Source of the DNA: Deltaproteobacteria bacterium
Lineage (GTDB): Bacteria > Desulfobacterota > JAENJC01
DNA: 13,850 nucleotides
Direction: 5' to 3'
NCBI GenBank assembly: GCA_016208525.1
Contig: JACQYJ010000075.1
Location: 1-13,850 of the forward strand
Below, piece after piece: positions 7,066 through 13,729 of the stretch. The stretch's first letter is position 1; each line of letters opens with the position of its first letter. The position numbers and the translations under genes are program-made. The notes beneath the pieces were generated by a model. It saw only the letters and a program-made list of their open reading frames with translations, had not been told where the DNA came from and did no database searches.

Positions 7066-8019
7066 CTATGCCTCCTTTTTCGACGGCCTCTCTGTTTTTA
7101 ACCTTCTAAAGTCAAACCACAGGTCAAAGAGCCCGAACCCTATGACCATCATGGTGAATATCTGCTGAAACGCAATCAATAAGTATCCAAGGGCCCTGAA
7201 AAACAAGGGTGTTTGCAATTTTTTAAAGTAAAAGGCCATAATGGCCATTCCCTGAAAGAGGTATATCCCCCCGCTGACAACCAGGAGGTTAAGACCAATA
7301 ACCCCGGCCAAATCGTTTTTTAAAAGGAGGAGTATCCCCCCTGCGATCAGAACCCAGACCAGCGGCTCAGGAGAGCGCCAATTTGCAGGCTCAACCTGAT
7401 ATTCCTCTATCCCCTTTTTCTTAAGCAGACCCTTCAGGGCCAGGATGTTCAAAATAGCGACAGCCAGGGTCCCTATAAAAAACAGCGAAGGGAATACCTT
7501 TAATATAATTGCCTCAACCCTGCCTGTAAATTCAGTCAGCCCCTCCACCTGCTCGGCAGGGAGCCCTACCTTCTTGTATGCCTCAACAGTAACCTGGAGA
7601 TTCTCCCGAACCTGGTCTCCTATTACCTGGGGCAAAGGCTTGTCGAGCGAAGATGAAATGCTCAACAGAAAAAGGGCGCTTCCTGCTATTGAAGCCGCTG
7701 TTGAAAACAAAACACCTTTTCCAAGAGACAGTTTCATCCTGACAGATTCTGAAAGGGCTATCCCCATTGCGGCAAACTCTGCAAGGAAAAATGCCCCAAC
7801 TCTTATCCCTGCCGTAAACCCCACAATGGTGGCTACTGTCAGCAGCAACAGTAACCCGGACCTCATCCCTGTCTTCCTGAAATAATAGGCAATCGGTAAC
7901 GGGGCAAACACACCTGCGGTCAGGCCTAAAACAGGAACGGTTACCCCTGCAAAGAACAGGGAAAGGGTTAATACAATCCCTCGCAACAGGTCATTTACAA
8001 CACTCCTCTGCAAAGTCAC
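7066..8019 (-). CDS. DUF2232 (YybS-like) multipass membrane protein
   Basis: Integral membrane protein of 317 residues with about eight hydrophobic segments. These include the N-terminal hairpin (IVLTLSLFFAGVTVPVLGL), a central pair around FPSLFFIGTLAVAILNILAL, and the C-terminal FQQIFTMMVIGFGLFDLWFD, which ends in the family-typical LFDLWFDFRRL and a basic tail. YybS/DUF2232 proteins are regularly encoded between rpsR and rplI in several phyla, and their role is not known. The reading starts at GTG 8019-8017, 10 bases after the rpsR stop, with only a G-rich run (GGGGTTGGG) as ribosome binding site, so coupling to rpsR is likely. Its 3' end carries the Shine-Dalgarno of the L9 frame, and only two bases separate the stop from that start. 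Confidence 0.85.
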   Translation of the reverse strand: MTLQRSVVNDLLRGIVLTLSLFFAGVTVPVLGLTAGVFAPLPIAYYFRKTGMRSGLLLLLTVATIVGFTAGIRVGAFFLAEFAAMGIALSESVRMKLSLGKGVLFSTAASIAGSALFLLSISSSLDKPLPQVIGDQVRENLQVTVEAYKKVGLPAEQVEGLTEFTGRVEAIILKVFPSLFFIGTLAVAILNILALKGLLKKKGIEEYQVEPANWRSPEPLVWVLIAGGILLLLKNDLAGVIGLNLLVVSGGIYLFQGMAIMAFYFKKLQTPLFFRALGYLLIAFQQIFTMMVIGFGLFDLWFDFRRLKTERPSKKEA

Positions 8020-8029
8020 CCAACCCCGC

Positions 8030-8290
8030 TTAATGAGATGGATGGCTGCTTGCCGTTGAGAACGGAAGGAATGCTATGTTCCTGGCCCTTTGAATAGCTG
8101 CCGTCACCTTCCGCTGATGGTGCGCACAGTTGCCGGATATTCTCCTGGGGATTATCTTTCCCCTCTCTGTTGTAAAGTATTTAAGGCTCTTGAAGTCTTT
8201 ATAATCTATAACAAGGTTCTTGTCGGCACAATAACGACAAACCTTTCTCTTCTGGAAAACCCTTTTTTCTCTCTCCTGCCTGACGGCCAT
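8030..8290 (-). CDS. rpsR: 30S ribosomal protein S18
   Basis: bS18 of 86 residues. The whole family core is present: VCRYCADKNLVIDYKDF, FTTERGKIIPRRISGNC, AHHQRKVTAAIQRARNIAFL. Cys18, Cys21, Cys55 and His58 form the metal-binding set of the zinc-type (C+) S18. A short extra tail, STASSHPSH, follows the normal end. GGAGG lies about 10 bases upstream of the start. S18 binds S6 in the platform of the small subunit, which explains the adjacent rpsF 26 bases upstream. The ssb gene found between rpsF and rpsR in many bacteria is absent. Confidence 0.95.
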   Translation of the reverse strand: MAVRQEREKRVFQKRKVCRYCADKNLVIDYKDFKSLKYFTTERGKIIPRRISGNCAHHQRKVTAAIQRARNIAFLPFSTASSHPSH

Positions 8291-8316
8291 TTATATATCC
8301 TCCGAATTATATGTCG

Positions 8317-8661
8317 TTACGCCTCAGCCGCAACTTCTGCCGGGGCCTCAACTGGCGCCGCCTTTGCAACCGGCTTATCCTCCACCAGCACTGACTGGTA
8401 TTTTATAACTCCCTCATTGATCCTGAGGTTCCTTTCAAGCTCTGCCACAAGGTCAGACTTACCTGAGAACCTGACATACACATAATGTCCCCTGTTCTTT
8501 TTCTTGACCTCATAAGCCAGCTTCCTGGTTCCCCAGTCCTCGGTCTTTTCAATCTGACCGCCCATCTTCTCTATGAGTCCTGTTGCCTTCTCGGTAATTC
8601 CCTTTACGTCGTCATCACTTAGCTCAGGACCTGCAATGAATATGGTCTCGTATCTACGCAT
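8317..8661 (-). CDS. rpsF: 30S ribosomal protein S6
   Basis: bS6 of 114 residues. I use ATG 8661-8659 because the family begins MRRYETIFI and a strong GGAGGT (complement of 8671-8676) lies nine bases upstream; an earlier in-frame ATG at 8703 would add 14 unrelated residues and lacks such a site. Visible blocks are YETIFIAGPELSDDDVKGI, IEKTEDWGTRKLAYEVKKK and NRGHYVYVRF. The C-terminus is an Ala/Pro-rich tail (AKAAPVEAPAEVAAEA), a common variable feature. S6 pairs with S18 during 30S assembly. It is the first gene of the minus-strand operon running through dnaB. Confidence 0.95.
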   Translation of the reverse strand: MRRYETIFIAGPELSDDDVKGITEKATGLIEKMGGQIEKTEDWGTRKLAYEVKKKNRGHYVYVRFSGKSDLVAELERNLRINEGVIKYQSVLVEDKPVAKAAPVEAPAEVAAEA

Positions 8662-8690
8662 CTCTTCCTCACCTCCTCTCGGGTTTAATA

Positions 8691-8712
8691 GCCCCGGAAC
8701 CATGTCCGGGGC
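8691..8712 (-). promoter_or_regulatory. Hairpin in the rpsF leader, possible S6:S18 control site
   Basis: GCCCCGGA (8691-8698) and TCCGGGGC (8705-8712) form a perfect 8-bp stem with a 6-base loop, about 15 bases before the rpsF Shine-Dalgarno and within the predicted 5' leader. Many rpsF operons are controlled by an S6:S18-binding leader hairpin. I cannot confirm the known consensus here, since the loop read on the minus strand is CATGGT and lacks an obvious CCG. No U-tract follows, so it is not a terminator. Confidence 0.35.
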
Positions 8713-8748
8713 AAGGAGTTATCTGTTAATTTAATATTGAAACGAAAA

Positions 8749-8777
8749 TTTATACACCAGGAATCCAGAAATAGCAA
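8749..8777 (-). promoter_or_regulatory. Candidate sigma70-type promoter for the rpsF operon
   Basis: On the minus strand, TTGCTA (complement of 8772-8777) and TATAAA (complement of 8749-8754) are separated by exactly 17 bases. This gives a leader of about 80 bases before rpsF. The match is 4/6 and 5/6 to the standard boxes. It lies between the surE stop and rpsF. Confidence 0.5.
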
Positions 8778-8810
8778 GCTTTTTTTCATTACACAGGCAA
8801 CATGGGGAGA

Positions 8811-9581
8811 TCAGAACTTCCAGTCCTTCATCTCAGTGAAAGAGGCATGGTTGGTAAGGTCAAGGTGTATCGGGGTAATAGATATATAGTCCTCTGAAAC
8901 GGCCTGGAAATCGGAATCCTTTGTATGGACAAAGCCGAGGTCATCTCCTCCGATCCAGTAGTACTTCCTTCCCCTCGGGTCAACCTTTTCCACAACGGCA
9001 TCCCCGTATATCCTTTTCCCCTGTTTTGTCAGCCTGTATCCCTTTATATCATCTCCGTCCAGATTAGGGACATTGACATTCAGGAGGGTATCCTTGTGCA
9101 GGCCGTTTTTTAAGATAAATTTTGCAAGTCTATTTGTAAAATCAGCGGCAGGCTTGAAATTGAAATCCTTTTTTGCATTAACCGATACAGCAATGGACGG
9201 CGCTCCAAGAAGCGTCCCCTCCATTGCGACAGAAACGGTGCCGGAGTAGGTGATATCGTCTCCCATATTGGGGCCCTTGTTGATCCCTGCAACCACCAGG
9301 TCAGGCCGCATCTTCAGTATCCCATTTATAGCGAGGTTCACGCAATCTGTGGGTGTGCCATCCACTGAGAACCAGTTCTTGGCTACCTCTTCAACCCTCA
9401 ACGGGTGGTAAAGGGTAAGAGAATGGCTGGATGCGCTCCTTTCTCTGTCAGGGGCAACGACATAGACCTCGCCTAACGGCTTCATGGCTTTAGCAAGGGC
9501 CTTAATCCCTTCGGAGTGGATTCCGTCATCGTTCGAGATCAGTATCTTTTTCTTTACGCCTCTATTCATCGTCTTTTCCAT
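8811..9581 (-). CDS. surE: 5'/3'-nucleotidase SurE
   Basis: SurE, 256 residues, close to the usual length of about 250. It is a metal-dependent phosphatase that removes phosphate from nucleoside monophosphates and, in some homologues, acts as an exopolyphosphatase. The metal site is complete: Asp18-Asp19 in ISNDDGIHSEG, Ser49 in the RERSASSHS loop, and Asn in GINKGPNMGDD (101-105). VDGTPTDCVNLAI and YSGTVSVAMEG are further family blocks. Two starts are possible: ATG 9581, and ATG 9569, which has GGA upstream and gives a length nearer the family norm. An intrinsic terminator ends about 10 bases before the first ATG, so expression may depend on read-through (see the leader). It is separated from rpsF by 107 bases including that operon's own promoter. 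Confidence 0.95.
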   Translation of the reverse strand: MEKTMNRGVKKKILISNDDGIHSEGIKALAKAMKPLGEVYVVAPDRERSASSHSLTLYHPLRVEEVAKNWFSVDGTPTDCVNLAINGILKMRPDLVVAGINKGPNMGDDITYSGTVSVAMEGTLLGAPSIAVSVNAKKDFNFKPAADFTNRLAKFILKNGLHKDTLLNVNVPNLDGDDIKGYRLTKQGKRIYGDAVVEKVDPRGRKYYWIGGDDLGFVHTKDSDFQAVSEDYISITPIHLDLTNHASFTEMKDWKF

Positions 9582-9590
9582 AGTCTTTTA

Positions 9591-9626
9591 GATAAAGAAA
9601 AAGGCTTAAGGAATTCCCCTCAAGCC
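9591..9626 (-). terminator. Intrinsic terminator immediately upstream of surE
   Basis: On the minus strand GGCTTGAGG, loop GGAATT and CCTTAAGCC form a 9-bp stem with one G-U pair, followed at once by TTTTTCTTT. In plus coordinates the arms are 9618-9626 and 9603-9611. This is a textbook terminator shape, in a place where nothing but a short leader could be terminated. Confidence 0.7.
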
Positions 9627-9671
9627 CTTGTAATTGTGGTGGGCTATGGTGGGCAATACCCACGGTTATTT
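9597..9671 (-). ncRNA. Candidate surE attenuator leader or small RNA
   Basis: A transcript of about 75 bases is bounded by the promoter at 9678-9706 and the terminator at 9591-9626. It contains GTGGG (complement of 9659-9663), which can pair with either of two CCCAC copies (complements of 9649-9653 and 9639-9643). The second copy overlaps AGCCC, which could instead pair with the GGGCT at the base of the terminator stem (9623-9627). These pairings exclude one another, as expected of an attenuator. A free-standing small RNA with C-rich CCCACC segments is the alternative. I recognise no Rfam family and see no leader-peptide ORF. Confidence 0.35.
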
Positions 9672-9677
9672 TGTTTT

Positions 9678-9706
9678 AAAGTAGCAAACTAGATAGGCAA
9701 AGTCAA
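9678..9706 (-). promoter_or_regulatory. Candidate promoter for the surE leader
   Basis: TTGACT (complement of 9701-9706) and TACTTT (complement of 9678-9683) are 17 bases apart on the minus strand, and TGC precedes the -10 as an extended -10 element. Transcription would begin near 9671, ahead of the hairpin-rich leader. Confidence 0.5.
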
Positions 9707-9731
9707 TGATTTTCAAAATTTGCCGGCTTCA

Positions 9732-9760
9732 TTGACATGGAGAGACCAATCTGATAGGTT
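9732..9760 (+). promoter_or_regulatory. Candidate promoter for murJ
   Basis: A perfect TTGACA at 9732-9737 is followed 17 bases later by TAGGTT (9755-9760) preceded by TGA, an extended -10. It lies 24 bases before the murJ start and diverges from the surE leader promoter. Confidence 0.5.
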
Positions 9761-9783
9761 TAGCAACACTGAAAGGGATTTAT

Positions 9784-11346
9784 ATGTCTGAAGATAAATC
9801 AAAGATTGCAAGGGCTGCAGGGGTTGTAGGAGGAGCGACATTGATGAGCCGGATACTCGGCTTCGTCAGAGACGCCTTTATTGCAAACCTGTTTGGCGCA
9901 GGGATGGCGGCTGACGCCTTTTTTGTGGCCTTCAGGATCCCGAACATGTTCAGAAGGCTTCTTGGCGAAGGCTCTCTCACCTCTTCCTTCATCCCGGTAT
10001 TTACTGAATACCTTACCCGGAAATCCAGGGAAGAGGCACGCGATATGGCAAACGCATTCTTCTCCCTGGCCATGGTTGTTTTATCGCTTGTCACTGTTGC
10101 AGGGATCATCTTTGCCCCTCAAATCGTGACGCTTCTTGCCCATGGCTTTACCTCGATTCCAGAGAAGTTCACCCTGACAGTTATACTCACGAGGATGATG
10201 TTCCCTTATCTTTTCTTTGTTGGGCTTGTGGCATTGTGCATGGGGATACTGAATTCACTACGCCATTTCGCTGCGCCGGCCCTGTCGCCTGTACTGTTAA
10301 ACATATCCATTATACTGTCTGTTCTTGCTCCGTTCTTTAAAGAGCCTGTCATGGCCCTGGCCATAGGTGTTCTTATAGGCGGAGTCAGCCAGCTTTCACT
10401 GCAGCTCCCATTTTTATGGAAGAACGGAATGCAGATAAAGCTCCAGTGGAAGCCAGGACATCCTGGAGTTGTTAGGGTTGGCTGGTTGATGGCCCCGTCC
10501 ATCATAGGGCTTGCAGTGACCCAGATAAACGTCCTTGTGGATACTATTGTTGCCTCTTTCCTGAAAGAGGGGACAGTTTCCTACCTTTATTATGCAGACA
10601 GGCTGCTGGAGTTCCCTATGGGGATATTCGCCATAGCCATAGCCACTGCCGTACTTCCTGCGATGTCTGAGAAGGCTGCAAAAAACGATATGCCCGGGGT
10701 CAAGGAGACCTTTTCTTATGCCCTGAGGCTGACCCTTTTTCTGACTATCCCGGCCATGGTGGGGCTCATGGCTCTCGGCATACCCATTATATCAATCCTG
10801 TTCCAGAGAGGGGTATTCTCTTACAATTCAACCGTTGAAACATCCCTGGCCCTGTACGGATTTGCAATCGGCCTCCCTGCCTTTGCCGGGGTCAGGATAA
10901 TAGTCCCTGTATTCTATTCCTTGCAGGATACAAAGACACCTGTAAAAGTGGCGTTTGTAGCCATGCTCACAAATGTAACCTGCGACCTGATTTTTATGTA
11001 TCCATTGAAACAGTTCGGGCTGTCACTCGCTACCTCTCTATCTGCATGCGTAAATTTCGCCATATTGGCCTATATATTAAGGAAGAGAATAGGCAGGATA
11101 GGCGCGAGGAGGATATTGGCATCATCATCTAAGGTCATGGCTGCATCCATATCTATGGGGATTGCGGCATCTTCCATATCCATGACAAGGGATTGGGATG
11201 TTGCAGGAGAGATTCAAGGCAAGTTGTTGACGCTTACATCCGGCATATTCGCGGGGTTATTTATATTTACACTCTCCTCATACCTTCTCAAATCAGAAGA
11301 GCTGCTCTCCGTCATTTCACTGGTCAGGAAAAGATACAAAAAATAG
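9784..11346 (+). CDS. murJ: Lipid II flippase MurJ (MviN)
   Basis: Polytopic inner-membrane protein of 520 residues, the normal length for the family. MurJ moves lipid-linked peptidoglycan precursor across the membrane for cell-wall synthesis. The conserved charged residues in the central cavity are in place by alignment to E. coli: Arg23 and Arg29 in MSRILGFVRDAFIA, Asp44 in GMAADAFFVAFRIP, Arg57 in NMFRRLLGEGS, and Arg273 in YYADRLLEFPMGIFAIAIAT. About 14 hydrophobic segments can be counted, with the family block QDTKTPVKVAF near residue 382. AAAGGGA lies six or so bases before ATG 9784. It is apparently a single-gene unit. No clear terminator is seen after its stop. Confidence 0.95.
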   Translation: MSEDKSKIARAAGVVGGATLMSRILGFVRDAFIANLFGAGMAADAFFVAFRIPNMFRRLLGEGSLTSSFIPVFTEYLTRKSREEARDMANAFFSLAMVVLSLVTVAGIIFAPQIVTLLAHGFTSIPEKFTLTVILTRMMFPYLFFVGLVALCMGILNSLRHFAAPALSPVLLNISIILSVLAPFFKEPVMALAIGVLIGGVSQLSLQLPFLWKNGMQIKLQWKPGHPGVVRVGWLMAPSIIGLAVTQINVLVDTIVASFLKEGTVSYLYYADRLLEFPMGIFAIAIATAVLPAMSEKAAKNDMPGVKETFSYALRLTLFLTIPAMVGLMALGIPIISILFQRGVFSYNSTVETSLALYGFAIGLPAFAGVRIIVPVFYSLQDTKTPVKVAFVAMLTNVTCDLIFMYPLKQFGLSLATSLSACVNFAILAYILRKRIGRIGARRILASSSKVMAASISMGIAASSISMTRDWDVAGEIQGKLLTLTSGIFAGLFIFTLSSYLLKSEELLSVISLVRKRYKK

Positions 11347-11639
11347 GCCCTTACCTTACCCTAACCCATCTTAATCCTTAATCTTTATCCTGATAATCTG
11401 TATATTGCCTGCCTGGCGCCGAAGCCGAATTCCTCAATAGTTCCAACAGCATCCTGTAACAGACTGTAAACACTCAATAAAATGTGCTTAATTAATGGGC
11501 AATCCGGTTGAGGCAGTGATTTCTGTAACTCCCTTGGAGTTTTCCACAGGGTTTCCAACAGCTATTTCACAGGCCTTGTGGAAATGGTGCATACCATATT
11601 GAAAGATTAAGAGTTTTCAGATAGCTGTATACAAAAAGG
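11347..11639. other. Convergent intergenic region with DnaA-box-like inverted pair
   Basis: This 293-bp gap separates the 3' ends of murJ and mazG, so no gene promoter is needed here. TTTTCCACA (11540-11548) and, inverted, TGTGGAAAT (11577-11585) resemble DnaA boxes (consensus TTATCCACA). TTTCCAACA at 11552-11560 is a weaker match. The 10-mer TTCCAACAGC occurs at 11441-11450 and again at 11553-11562. I see no gene, tRNA or convincing terminator. Confidence 0.4.
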
Positions 11640-12425
11640 TTATTTCTCTAAGGATTTCGCCACATTCCATAAGTCATCCATTTCCTCTAAAGAAATATCC
11701 TTGAAATCCTTACCTTTTTGGGCAAGGGCCTCTTCTATGTACCTGAACCTCTTTATAAAACGGCTTATGGTCTTTCTCAGCGCCTCCTCAGGGTTAACCT
11801 CCAGGAACCGACCTACATTAACCAGTGAAAAGAGAATGTCCCCAAGTTCACTCTCCATCTCTTCGGGGCTGTTCTTCTCCACTGCCTCTTCAAACTCCAT
11901 GATCTCTTCCTTGACCTTTTCAAAAACCTGATCAATATGTCCCCAGTCAAAACCAACTCTGGCCGCCTTTTGAGCGATCTTATGGGCCCTTTGCAGCGAC
12001 GGCATATAGGGAGGTATCCCTGCAAGTACCGAGTCCCTTACCTTGACCTTTTTCTCCTCCTCCTTGAGCTTGTGCCATTGGGCAAGGACATCCTCCGCGC
12101 TCTTTGCCTCTGCGTTGCCAAATACATGAGGATGACGAGATACCAGTTTGTTTATAAGCCCTTCCATCACATCGGATATGTCGAACTCACCCTTCTCCCT
12201 CGCAAGCTCGGAGTGGAAGACAACCTGTAAAAGGAGGTCGCCAAGCTCCTCCTTCAGCATCTCTGTTGAACCTTCATCTATGGCCTCAATCACCTCGTAT
12301 GTCTCTTCTATCAGATAAGGCTTTAACGATTCATGGGTCTGCTCACCGTCCCACGGGCAACCGCCCGGCCCCCTGAGCCTTGTCATCAGATTAACGAGGT
12401 TGGCAAATCTATTTTCCGTATCCAT
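11640..12425 (-). CDS. mazG: Nucleoside triphosphate pyrophosphohydrolase MazG
   Basis: MazG of 261 residues, the usual two-domain length. It hydrolyses NTPs and dNTPs to monophosphates and pyrophosphate, a house-cleaning role. The first MazG domain carries GGCPWDGEQTHESLKPYLIE with the metal-binding set Glu40-Glu41, Glu44, Glu60, Asp63. The second carries Glu173-Glu174, Glu177, Glu193, Asp196 in KEEIMEFEEA and ESELGDILFSLVN. SRHPHVFG and GFDWGHIDQVFEKV are further family blocks. GGAG (complement of 12431-12434) is five bases upstream of the ATG. Although E. coli mazG follows the mazEF toxin-antitoxin genes, the neighbouring pair here is of the unrelated Phd-PIN type, and a separate promoter candidate lies between them. 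Confidence 0.95.
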   Translation of the reverse strand: MDTENRFANLVNLMTRLRGPGGCPWDGEQTHESLKPYLIEETYEVIEAIDEGSTEMLKEELGDLLLQVVFHSELAREKGEFDISDVMEGLINKLVSRHPHVFGNAEAKSAEDVLAQWHKLKEEEKKVKVRDSVLAGIPPYMPSLQRAHKIAQKAARVGFDWGHIDQVFEKVKEEIMEFEEAVEKNSPEEMESELGDILFSLVNVGRFLEVNPEEALRKTISRFIKRFRYIEEALAQKGKDFKDISLEEMDDLWNVAKSLEK

Positions 12426-12492
12426 TTTCGCTCCACAAGATGTTTACTGGGGCAAGGGAAGCCATAAAGCCGGCGCCCTGACCCATCAACAA

Positions 12493-12521
12493 AGTTTATC
12501 AAAGAAAATTTGGAAAGTCAT
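12493..12521 (-). promoter_or_regulatory. Candidate promoter for mazG
   Basis: On the minus strand ATGACT (complement of 12516-12521) and TAAACT (complement of 12493-12498) are 17 bases apart, with TGA forming an extended -10. The predicted leader is about 60 bases. The region 12426-12555 holds nothing else I can support. Confidence 0.4.
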
Positions 12522-12555
12522 TGAGGAAAAAAACATGCAAGCACAAGGCCCCTTT

Positions 12556-12969
12556 TTATTTTTGCTGCTTCTTATAAAAACTCAAGAACTCGCTTGGAGA
12601 AAAAACTTTCACGCCCTTACAAAGTTTTGGGGGAAAATGGATACTGTTGCCTGTAATTAGACAGGCAACCTTACCGGCGATAGCAACCTCCAAAAACGGC
12701 TCGTCATCAGTATCCGGCAAAGAGTGGGGCAGAGGTGAGGAAGCCGCGGTACAGCCGCGATGGACAATTTGATCGAGGAGGTCAGCGATCTTGTCTTCTT
12801 CAAACTTGAATTTTGGCCTGTTTAAAACCTCTTTATACTCCGATAAAATACGGGCATCGAAAGAAAGTCTCAACTCCCCGGACGAAACCATGCGGACGAT
12901 CTCTCCGCAAGTCCCGAAAGGAGATAAAAGGCCGGCTACAATAACATTGGTGTCAAGGACAATGTTCAT
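12556..12969 (-). CDS. PIN-domain toxin of a type II toxin-antitoxin pair
   Basis: PIN ribonuclease of 137 residues, of the PIN_3/COG1569 type by its pattern. The catalytic acidic residues are visible: Asp6 in MNIVLDTNVIVAGLLSP, Glu44 in ARILSEYKEVLNRP, and Asp86/Asp89 in PDTDDEPFLEVAIAG. ITGNSIHFP (105-113) replaces the TGD of other PIN groups, and TGN is usual in this subgroup, so it is not a defect. Such toxins cut RNA and are neutralised by the antitoxin encoded just upstream. The start overlaps the antitoxin stop as ATGA (12966-12969), so the two are translationally coupled. The RNA target is unknown. Confidence 0.9.
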   Translation of the reverse strand: MNIVLDTNVIVAGLLSPFGTCGEIVRMVSSGELRLSFDARILSEYKEVLNRPKFKFEEDKIADLLDQIVHRGCTAASSPLPHSLPDTDDEPFLEVAIAGKVACLITGNSIHFPPKLCKGVKVFSPSEFLSFYKKQQK

Positions 12970-13253
12970 ACTTGACGCTTTTTCCTGACACCCTTTATTT
13001 CAGCGTTGACTTCATCCATCGAAATCTTGTCGGTTCCCTGTTCAACAGACCTGCGCTGAATAGAGGCTACCGCTTCAACCGCGCGAGCCTGACGGAATGC
13101 CGACAGCGATTCTTCCAGGTTTGACTCGGTTATTGCCGCAAGAATGGCCACAGGCCGTCCGTTGCTTGTGATAACCATTTCTCTTGCCCCCGGCAACTCT
13201 TTCCATACTTGTGCAGATTTACCCCTGAGATCACGTACACTTACAAATTTCAT
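12966..13253 (-). CDS. Phd/YefM-family antitoxin
   Basis: Antitoxin of 95 residues. I start at ATG 13253-13251 because GGAGGGG lies just upstream and the family begins MKFVSVRDLRGKSAQVW; the longer frame back to 13298 would run through the promoter. The N-terminal half has the Phd/YefM DNA-binding fold (RDLRGKSAQVW, MVITSNGRPVAIL). The C-terminal half (SLSAFRQARAVEAVASIQRR) is helical and would bind and block the PIN toxin encoded next. Antitoxins of this kind repress their own operon, and a palindrome overlaps the predicted -10. Confidence 0.9.
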   Translation of the reverse strand: MKFVSVRDLRGKSAQVWKELPGAREMVITSNGRPVAILAAITESNLEESLSAFRQARAVEAVASIQRRSVEQGTDKISMDEVNAEIKGVRKKRQV

Positions 13254-13271
13254 ATTATCCCCTCCATTTGC

Positions 13272-13308
13272 GTATACTATAATATACACAAATGTCACCC
13301 ATATTCAA
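13272..13308 (-). promoter_or_regulatory. Promoter and operator of the toxin-antitoxin operon
   Basis: On the minus strand TTGAAT (complement of 13303-13308) and TATATT (complement of 13281-13286) are 16 bases apart. A 16-bp palindrome at 13272-13287, matching its reverse complement at 14 of 16 positions (GTATA at 13272-13276, TATAC at 13283-13287), covers the -10. This is the arrangement expected for autorepression by a Phd/YefM antitoxin. Confidence 0.5.
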
Positions 13309-13347
13309 GTCCATGTTTGCAAAATAGTCATCCAGAAATTGGGAGAA

Positions 13348-13431
13348 GTGGGGTCAGACATTGTTAAATTGCTTTTCTGTATAGCGACTTCCGACCCCAC
13401 ATTTTTTGTCAATATATAAATGTCTGACCCC
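13348..13431. repeat. REP-like GGGGTCAGACATT inverted repeats
   Basis: GGGGTCAGACATT occurs at 13350-13362 and, inverted, at 13419-13431. A third, diverged inverted copy (reverse complement GTGGGGTCGGAAGTC) is at 13386-13400. GTGGGGTC 13348-13355 and GACCCCAC 13393-13400 form a perfect 8-bp stem. Such GGGGTCAGAC units are dispersed in many genomes, sometimes next to REP-associated tyrosine transposase genes. No transposase is seen here. Confidence 0.65.
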
Positions 13432-13507
13432 TTCGGTTTGATTTTTTAATGTCAAGCGATAATTATCTGAGATTGCTATAGAATAGGGTTTGTGATAGTT
13501 TTAATAC

Positions 13508-13729
13508 ATGGTAAAAAATCCTGCGCTATTAAAGGAATTTGAAGACAATTTATCAAGAACCGAAGGAAGGATTCCTTTTGATCTATCCATTAAAATCTTC
13601 ACGTCCATGTGGAAAGAAGCGGAAAGGCTCGGCATAATACCGTTTAAGGAGCCATTGGAAGGGATTGAAGTGGATATTAAGATCGCAAAGGTACTCAACT
13701 CATGTTTGAAGAAATCCTTGCCAGGATAG
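13508..13729 (+). CDS. Small protein upstream of a nucleotidyltransferase
   Basis: A 73-residue protein with no signal or membrane segment. It is rich in charged helix (NPALLKEFEDNLSR, IKIFTSMWKEAERLGIIP) and ends in KVLNSCLKKSLPG. Its 3' end overlaps the next start by 28 bases, a tight arrangement typical of co-produced pairs. I recall small helical proteins of this style before nucleotidyltransferase genes, but I cannot name a family. Shine-Dalgarno match is poor (only AGGG far upstream). A TTGCTA/TAGTTT pair 17 bases apart at about 13472-13500 would start transcription almost at the ATG, so a leaderless message is possible. An antitoxin-like or partner role is inference only. Confidence 0.6.
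   Translation: MVKNPALLKEFEDNLSRTEGRIPFDLSIKIFTSMWKEAERLGIIPFKEPLEGIEVDIKIAKVLNSCLKKSLPG

Noticed and set aside
11347..11639. tRNA or other structured RNA gene between murJ and mazG.
   Set aside because: No T-loop (GGTTCGA-type) signature or cloverleaf pairing was found on either strand.
12400..12660. An 86-codon plus-strand ORF spanning the mazG start and the PIN toxin 3' end.
   Set aside because: It has no ribosome binding site or family resemblance and overlaps two well-supported minus-strand genes.
12964..13298. Use of the longer antitoxin frame starting at 13298.
   Set aside because: It would translate through the predicted promoter and operator, and the internal ATG at 13253 has the strong GGAGGGG site and the family N-terminus.
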